Assembly (NCBI GenBank): GCA_004154925.1
Contig: QJNS01000291.1
Coordinates: 1-64,000 of the forward strand
Length of the DNA: 64,000 nt
DNA from: Monosporascus cannonballus
Lineage: Eukaryota > Ascomycota > Sordariomycetes > Xylariales
Direction: 5' to 3'
Shown: positions 57,350 to 64,000 of the stretch, piece after piece
Layout: each line of letters starts with the position of its first letter
Position numbering within the stretch: position 1 is the first letter of the stretch
Notes under the pieces: model-generated
What the model was told of the DNA's origin: nothing
The model's input: the letters and a program-made list of their open reading frames with translations, nothing else
Database searches by the model: none
Position numbers and translations under genes: made by a program

Positions 57350-60300
57350 CCCTCCTTGCCGCCTCCAAATGTCAGAACTCTCCATATAATCCAGGCAGAG
57401 GGAATTTAACCTCGCAAGGATGGTCAACATGGAAAAGGATGCCCTGCCATATAAAAAACTTGTTCATCCCGGCGACCGACCCTGCGGTGGATAACAGCCG
57501 CCCGCCTGGCGCGTCATGCACACTACCTACCAAGAGCTCCCGGATTTCGAGCTTCCGCTCACTTGGTTCATTGGCTCCGCTCCAGCCGCAGGGAAGATTG
57601 AACCCAGCCGTATATACCAGTACGGAGTTGAAATTCCTAACGGAAAAAGTCACATTGTAATGTAAGCAATCTACAGTTGGACAAGTTATACAGCAGCTTT
57701 AGCGCCACCAAGCAGACGCAAAAGTAAAAACAGAAGCTTTCTGCGTCTGCCGTGCAATTTTGTCCTGGAATCGTCATTACGGACGAGTTTCACCCCTACA
57801 AAGGCTCTTCGGCCCGAAATGGTACTCTAGCATCGACCAGCGTTTGGGCGCTGACGGTTAATGCCACACACGTTAGCAGCCCTACAGCGTACTCGAGCAT
57901 CTCCTGAAACAAGGGCTCAATCACAATCACGTTGACAGCCGGCGGGCCGAGCTGGGCAAAGGACACCGAAGAACAGGCTCGCAAGCATCACGCCATGGTC
58001 GATCAGGAGCTACAATAACTAGACGGGCGGCGGCGCTCCAACCGGTATTACGACAAAGGCTCACTATCAGCCGTAACCAAGCAACGGATCCCCTATCATA
58101 CAGGGTCACTAGGGGAGCATTGGTGTTAGAGTTCAGGCTTCTTTTTTTCTTCGAAATCCAGGCCCACAAAAGGGGGATGTTATCATCAGTATTCCGGATT
58201 TGCAATGGTATGCGGGACGCGTTTGGAACCAAGTTCGAGATTAAACAAAGGATCTAATTAGATTAGATTAACAGCCAAAAAGCGGGGTGCTACTTGCACC
58301 GGCTGAGGTTGGACCGGATTATGGAGAAGTCCGCCGGCTTTCGCCGCATGGCTGGAACACGGCGTAAAGACGAGCCATGAACCGAGGTGTATGCCGGGTT
58401 TGACACCCCCGGGGCGAAGACCATGGGACTTCTCTTCGGGTGTCTGTTCGTGTCTCATATCGCCGCTACGTTGGATATGCTCATGCTTCCTGGCCGCCCA
58501 ACGACGACACAGGTCGACTGGGTTTATCAACGAAATCTGACATGGTCGAAGTCCGCACAGTTTAAGGGGCACCGGCACGAAGGTGATTTCGTCATTCTCG
58601 ATCGGACAGTGCCACAGGTCCTGGCTCTACCTGTCGGCCAAAGATTGTGAACGTCGGTATGTCCTGGAGCACTTGCGGACATCGAGCTGGAGCCCCTTGA
58701 CCCAACCAACCGACGTGTTCGATGTTAACCGGAGACAACAGCTTGCGAAGGAGTGGAGATCTAGGTCCCCGAGGGACTATGAAGTTGTGGCACTGGATAA
58801 CGGCAGTTGTTTTACGAAAACCATGAGTGAGACCTCGGGATTCCCTCGTATCTATAGTATTACCAGCGCGGACGATCTACACGGCCGCTAGTTAAGGTTT
58901 CTGAACGAGTTCCGCCCAAAGGCTCGATCCCCACCTCGTTTCCAACCGTGTTCTCGGGCTCTCTTGGTTATTTCCGCATTCCTCAAGGCCATTTGGGTTG
59001 AATGGGCCGTTCGGATCCCGCATTATTTGTCAGGTAGTCCTTGGATCCGGAATGTGTTTGGCGCATACAAGGAAGCGATGACGTCCAATGGCGTCCCTAA
59101 AGATCTCGGCACAACTCTATCGTGACAGGTGCACCATCTGCTAGGGCGCCCAAACCGACAAGTAGCATAACTTTACGTCGTGCAAAGTTCTGCGCGCCCC
59201 CCCTTCCCCCCCCGTGTCCGGACGTCATCATACCAGGGACTACACAAACAGGTCATCAGTACCTAGATCCGTTCTACCTGAGCACTATTTTCTATAGCTC
59301 TGACCACGTCAACATTTATTCGACAAGATGGTGAACAAGGTCGCCGGAAGAACAGTCATTGGGATGTTTCACGACTGAGAACCGTCTCTTGAATATCACC
59401 TATGCAATGGGAACGCCAAGTTGGCGGAGGGATCTTGTGCTCCCAAAGAAGATACAAAAAAGCTTTTACGAAGCTGTATATAGAATGCCTCAGAAATCCC
59501 TAGTAGAGCTACAGATGGAGGGCTGCCTTACGAAGCCATTTCATCCCGTACTGCAATGGTCAGTAGCCGACTTAACCCGGTCGTCGGGATAGGTCGCCCC
59601 CAGCCCCAGACTCTGGCACGGCAAAAAGGCGCCCCCGGGAACACATGAGCCGACCACAGCAACAACGCATCTGCCAAGATGCATTCGCCTGGTTGACGTC
59701 ATCCTCATCACCACCGCTGGGGGCCTCACCGCGGCCGCTGTGACCTGGGCGGAGGGTTTCGCCGTCGACGTCGAGCTGGCCGACAAGTTTTTCTTTGGGT
59801 GGGCTGCGGCGTCCTCATAGTCGCCGTGGGGGCGGCCAAGCCAGGCCCATGCAATATCCATGGATCTGCTAGCCGCAGCCAGCCAGCGGAACTGGCGCTG
59901 GACCACCACGATCTTTTGGGAATATAGTGCAAGTTGAAGAATTGGCAAGACGCGCGTGAATCAGAAAATGGTCCACGGATTCCTTTACGAACCAGATGGC
60001 CGCCCACGGGCGCGGCCATCCCTCTGGCCGGCATCGAGGATGTTACGCATGCCACAGCGGTCGTCGGCGTCGCCCAAGATATCGCCCGAGTCCCCGGCGA
60101 CCAGGCTTCGGCGGGTCTCATCGTCGACGCCTTCGAGAGATACAGGGCTGTTGTCGCTGGGCCTGGGATACGAGTGTCTAGTGAGTGGTGCCATTCGAGG
60201 GTCTCGGGGAGAATGTAGCACTGCACGAGACCGTCAACCTCCAATACGTCCTGATCGGTGCCGTACTCCCGCCGGGATACGGCGACGGTGCCGTCCCCCG

Positions 60301-61729
60301 AGGGGCAGGAGAACCAGGAAGGGATCCTGAACAAAGTTAGGGACAATATCGTAATGCTCGTCAAGGCTGTTGACTATGCAGACAGAGTTAAATAGTGAGT
60401 TAGGTTCGATTCCTAACAACGCTATTGGCTTTCGCTATTTTGGCTCAACTGGTAGTGTTGCCGGCTACGCTCGATCAGTTCAGAGAAGATGAACACGAAG
60501 TCCTGAACCGGTGCGGCGGGGCTAAAGGTCGGGGTGCCCGTCAGCCCCGAATCCAAGGCCAGCAAGGACCCCATCGCGAGCTAGCAGAACAAGGTGAACG
60601 CGTACGCGCTCATAGACGGACGAGGTGGACTCCGTCGCCTCACGCCCATTGCGACCGCCTGCGACGACGTGCCATCGATCACGTCGAGGCCAACAACGTC
60701 TTCGTCGGCTCAGTCCGCTTCGACAACGCCTACTTCGGTAGGATCAGAACAAGATGATGAAAACCGGATCATACGATTTACGAATGTGCAAGATCTCTTT
60801 ATTACCCCGAGTGGGTGGAGGGAACGGTCATATCACGGATGCGAAGAAGCGAATAGTCGAGATAAAGAACCACATCAGACGTTGGAAGGGCCAGAGGAAG
60901 AAGAAGAGGGAGGAGGAGGAAACGATGGTTGTACGAAGACCGGTGGTGGTGCGGTGTCGAAGATCACCTCAAGAAGCCCTTTACCGCCCCACCCCCGCCC
61001 CCCTTCCCCCGGCGAATCCCCGACAGCACAGCTCTCCAGGAATCTCGTGATGCGGATGGACATTGGCTCGTTATCTCCCCATGTATGATCACTATTACGA
61101 CTTCATCAAAGCGGCCACAGTGGCACGTCGTAAGTTAGCCTCAGATACATTGATTCCGTATGTCTATGGAGCATACAAGAAGGCTGAGCTCCCGACCGCG
61201 TGCTCACGCTTCCCATCAAGAGTTCGCATTGGTACTGGCTTCGAGTTGACGATTTTAACGGATGCGGCATTGACAACTGCGATGGATTTCATATGGGCAC
61301 ACAAAAAGACTTTAGCAATGGCGTATAGACACACAGGACTGAGCAATAATTTAGACAGATCTACAGATGTATCTAGCATTAACGTTAACCGAGACGTTAA
61401 CATGCCGTCACCGTTTACGATGGCGCCTCTTTTCGCGGGGGCACACGGTAGTATCCACTTCGGGACGTCAATAGTCTTACCGAGACTCGCCTAGCTAGAC
61501 ATCGTTCATTTTCAGAGACCAGCAAATTGTAGCATCTTCCGGTATTAGATCGACGTTCAAGCCGTTTCCCTGCAGGGTCTAACTTGCCTAAGGTTATAGC
61601 GGTTAAGTGACAGTATAAAAAAAAAGGCGATACAAGAACTATCGCACACCCCTTTGCAAGCTCAGCACGTTAAAACGAGGGCATACCTTCCGTCGAGCCG
61701 TGTAGCATAAGCCAAGCTTGCCGTATCCC
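57350..61729. other. Gene-poor stretch with fragments of coding-like sequence
   Basis: Protein-like but isolated pieces on plus: 58387-58650 (GLLFGCLFVSHIAATLDMLM.., EGDFVILDRTVPQVLALPVG) followed in another frame by 58640-58891; 59359-59592; 59700-59820, whose GC-rich hydrophobic passage resembles 56780-56880; 59940-60218 (GIEDVTHATAVVGVAQDIAR, VPGDQASAGLIVDAFERYRA); 60325-60390 (VRDNIVMLVKAVDYADRVK); and 61063-61494. All lack start, stop or partner exons. A minus frame at 59726-60364 is the shadow of the plus pieces. I recognise no domain in any of them. Confidence 0.4.
60400..60452 (+). other. tRNA-like T-arm (B box) followed by an A-box match
   Basis: TTAGG TTCGATT CCTAA (60400-60416) is a perfect five-pair stem with a canonical seven-base T loop and contains the B-box consensus GGTTCGATTCC (60403-60413). 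An A-box match, TGGCTCAACTGG, follows at 60441-60452. The order is reversed relative to a tRNA gene, and no acceptor or anticodon stem can be built with either, so I do not call a tRNA. Confidence 0.3.
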
Positions 61730-64000
61730 TTAATTAAGCCAACGACCACTAATTTGCCGTAACCACGTCGGCGACAACAGCTTTGCAACGGTTTGGTGCC
61801 CGTTCGCTTCGGCCAGCGAACGCGGCGTCTGACCGTTGAAGTCCTTTGAGTTGATATCGGCCTTGCCCGTAGCAAGCAGGTGCTTAACTACTGCCTCATG
61901 CCCGTTTTTGGCCGCGTACGAAAGCGGCGTCCGACCGGACACTCTATCCCTCAAGTTAACTTCAGCCTTACCCGTAGCAAGCAGCCGCTCAACTATGGCC
62001 TCATGCCCCATTTCGGCCGCATACGAAAGTGGCGTCTGACCGTTGGAATCCTCTGAGTTGATATCGGCCTTGTACGTAGCAATCAACTGCTTAACTACGG
62101 CAATACGCCTGCTTTGGGCCGCATACGCAAGCGGTGTCCAACCGCCCCTATCCTTTGGGTTGATATCGGCGTTGCCCGTATCAAGCAACTGCTTAATTAC
62201 GCCCTCACGCCCGTTATGGGCCGCATACGAAAGCGGCGTTCGACGGTCTTTATCCTGCAAGTTGATATCGGCCTTGCCCGTAGCAAGCAGTTGCTTAACT
62301 ATGGCCTCATGCCCCATTTCGGCCGCTAACGAAAGCGGCGTCTGACCGTACCAACCTTTCAAGTTGATATCGGCCTTACCCGTAGCAAGCAGCTGCTTAA
62401 CTACGGCCTCATGCCCCTTTTGAACCGCCCAAGAAAACGGTGACTGACTCTTTATATCCCTTAAGTTGATATCGGCCTTATTAGCAAGCAGCTGCTTAAC
62501 TATGGCCTCGTACCCCTTTTCGGCCGCTAACGAAAGCGGCGTCCGACCGTTTATATCCTTCATATCAATATCGGCCTTGCCTATAGCAAGCAGCTGCTTA
62601 ACTATGGCCTCATGCCCTTTTCGAACCGCCCACGAAAGCGGTGCCCAACCGTTTATACCCCTTAAGTTGATATCGGCCATGTTAGCAAGCAGCTGCTTAA
62701 CTACGGCCTTATGCCCTTTTTGAACCGCATACGAAAGCGGCGTTCGACCGCGTATATCCTGTAAGTTGATATCGGCCTTGTTAACAAGCAGCTGCTTAAC
62801 TATGGCCTCATACCCCTTTTCGGCCGCTAACGAAAGCGGCGTCAGGCCGTCTTTATTCTGCAAATTGACATCGGCGTTGCTTATAGCAAGCAGCTGCTTA
62901 ACTATGGCCTCATGCCCCATTTCGGCCGCATACAAAAATAACGCTCGACGGTCTTTATCCTGCAAGTTGATATCAGCCTTGCCTGTAGCAAGCAGTTGCT
63001 TAATTACGGCCTCATGCCCTTTTTGAACCGCATACGAAAGCGGCGTCCGACCGTAGGAATCCTTTGAGTTGATAGCGGCCTTGCCCGTAGCAAGCAGCTG
63101 CTTAACTACGGCCTTATGCCCGTATTGGGCCGCCCACGAGAGCAGCGTCCGACCGTGGCTGTCCTTTATGTCCATATCGACATCACCCTTCGTGGGTAGG
63201 GGGTTTATTATCGCATCATTCCCGTTGCCTGCAGGCCACAATAGCGGTGTTGCGCCGTACTGGCCTTTGAGTATGTGCCGATGCATTCCTCCACACGTCA
63301 TCTCGTAGCCCTCCATTGCTTCTCGAAGTCTTTCGTCTGCCTTTTCGTGCTCTCCCCAGTCTCCTAGTATTAACGCAATGTACCATTTTCTGATTACATT
63401 GCTCAGCTGGCCTTCAGAATCCATCTCAGAATCTTCTGATTGCAAGTTGTTTATCCTCGTAGAGGTGTCGTACTCTCCTGGACCCTGAAACTCCTCAGAA
63501 ATACCCCAGTCCCAGACAAGTAGAAAATCGCGAGCGAAGGATGTTGACTGTGAAAACTCTGACCACTTGATAACCCCGTTCTTTGTTTGTATGTGCTCCG
63601 GAGGAATGGCTGCGATCATAACAATCGAGAAGTAATCCTGGCGTAACCTGACGATCGTAGGCTTTGAGGCTCCTTGAAAGAGGCAAATGAGATCCTCTTC
63701 TTGGATGGATTTTGCTGAGGTCTGGAGGGTCCAGCGAGCACTGCCATTTCTTATACTTCCCGGCTGATTTGGCCTGTTCTCGAAAATGGCTTCCACGTTC
63801 TGTCCACTGCCCAAATCAATATTGGTTTCTACCTTAGACACCTTGCCAAGAATACAGCCTTTGCTCTTGATAACTGCCACCTCTTTATTATCCCAGGTAT
63901 TAACAGTGACATGATCACCGAGAAAGAACCTGACGAGGCGCTGCATAAGTGTTCCCCACCGAAGATCATAGTCAGGGTCTAAGCCGGCTGTCTTTAGGTC
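61730..64000 (-). CDS. Ankyrin-repeat protein, 5' end outside the window
   Basis: The frame is open from the window edge (64000) to TAA at 61732-61730. A Met at 63946 is possible, but the residues before it (GLDPDYDLRWGTLMQRLVRF) continue the fold, so I read the gene as truncated by the window. The N-terminal ~230 visible residues contain SIQEEDLICLFQGASKPTIV and ARDFLLVWDWG, a segment seen in large fungal ankyrin proteins that often carry NACHT or other signalling domains further upstream. Then come about 13 good and 2 degenerate ankyrin repeats of 33-34 residues (consensus GRTPLSYAAEKGHEAIVKQL). The C-terminus is short (WLRQISGRWLN). The repeats mediate protein binding. In this protein class roles in non-self recognition are suspected but not shown here. 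The repeats are very similar at DNA level, so recent homogenisation is likely. Confidence 0.88.
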   Translation of the reverse strand, partial: DLKTAGLDPDYDLRWGTLMQRLVRFFLGDHVTVNTWDNKEVAVIKSKGCILGKVSKVETNIDLGSGQNVEAIFENRPNQPGSIRNGSARWTLQTSAKSIQEEDLICLFQGASKPTIVRLRQDYFSIVMIAAIPPEHIQTKNGVIKWSEFSQSTSFARDFLLVWDWGISEEFQGPGEYDTSTRINNLQSEDSEMDSEGQLSNVIRKWYIALILGDWGEHEKADERLREAMEGYEMTCGGMHRHILKGQYGATPLLWPAGNGNDAIINPLPTKGDVDMDIKDSHGRTLLSWAAQYGHKAVVKQLLATGKAAINSKDSYGRTPLSYAVQKGHEAVIKQLLATGKADINLQDKDRRALFLYAAEMGHEAIVKQLLAISNADVNLQNKDGLTPLSLAAEKGYEAIVKQLLVNKADINLQDIRGRTPLSYAVQKGHKAVVKQLLANMADINLRGINGWAPLSWAVRKGHEAIVKQLLAIGKADIDMKDINGRTPLSLAAEKGYEAIVKQLLANKADINLRDIKSQSPFSWAVQKGHEAVVKQLLATGKADINLKGWYGQTPLSLAAEMGHEAIVKQLLATGKADINLQDKDRRTPLSYAAHNGREGVIKQLLDTGNADINPKDRGGWTPLAYAAQSRRIAVVKQLIATYKADINSEDSNGQTPLSYAAEMGHEAIVERLLATGKAEVNLRDRVSGRTPLSYAAKNGHEAVVKHLLATGKADINSKDFNGQTPRSLAEANGHQTVAKLLSPTWLRQISGRWLN

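Noticed and set aside
61836..63308. Series of plus-strand ORFs of 65-100 codons at regular spacing
   Set aside because: Antisense translation of the ankyrin repeats. The regular spacing simply mirrors the repeat period.
1..64000. CRISPR array, phage or other prokaryotic defence system
   Set aside because: Introns, RIP and fungal protein families show a eukaryotic genome. The regular repeats present are LTR hairpin units, ankyrin codons and microsatellites.

Overview
The window reads as nuclear DNA of a filamentous ascomycete (Pezizomycotina; a Sordariomycete is my guess). Protein genes carry short spliceosomal introns of 49-125 nt (one of 213 nt) with GTRAGT-like donors and CTAAC-like branch sites. 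One 14 kb block is extremely AT-rich, with the C-to-T/G-to-A pattern expected of repeat-induced point mutation (RIP). Gene density is low: seven reasonably intact genes, one of them running off the end, plus several decayed ones.

Layout. 1-947 is ordinary flank. 948-15034 is one nested insertion: a minus-strand Ty3/gypsy chromodomain element (chromovirus) with 456-bp LTRs and target duplication CTTGG, split at about 6.6 kb by a second, plus-strand chromovirus (6613-13851, LTRs of about 430 bp, target duplication ATTAT). Both are RIP-destroyed. 15040-17945 is non-coding, pyrimidine-rich and repeat-bearing. Then come a secreted haem peroxidase with a one-base frameshift (17946-19753, -) and a five-exon flavin-containing monooxygenase (23498-25536, -). 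They are followed by an ARE2-like sterol O-acyltransferase (28558-30429, +), a sequencing gap between G and C homopolymers (31355-31400), and a decayed small secreted-protein gene (31590-32175, -). Further right are a J-domain protein (36405-38240, -), an MPPED-type metallophosphoesterase (44942-46273, -) and a TeaR-like prenylated polarity protein (48712-50450, +). A 2 kb pyrimidine-rich stretch (about 51.6-53.8 kb) leads into a stretch of broken coding tracts (53.8-61.5 kb). The window ends in a large ankyrin-repeat gene (61730-64000, -) whose 5' end lies outside.

The intact genes look like independent housekeeping or accessory genes: sterol esterification, chaperone recruitment, phosphoester hydrolysis, hyphal polarity and redox enzymes. 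I see no biosynthetic cluster, no operon-like organisation and no convincing new system. The most informative structures are the exactly delimited nested chromoviruses with RIP boundaries inside their LTRs, the nearly intact but stop-interrupted reading frames at 53.8-57.4 kb, and the ankyrin array.
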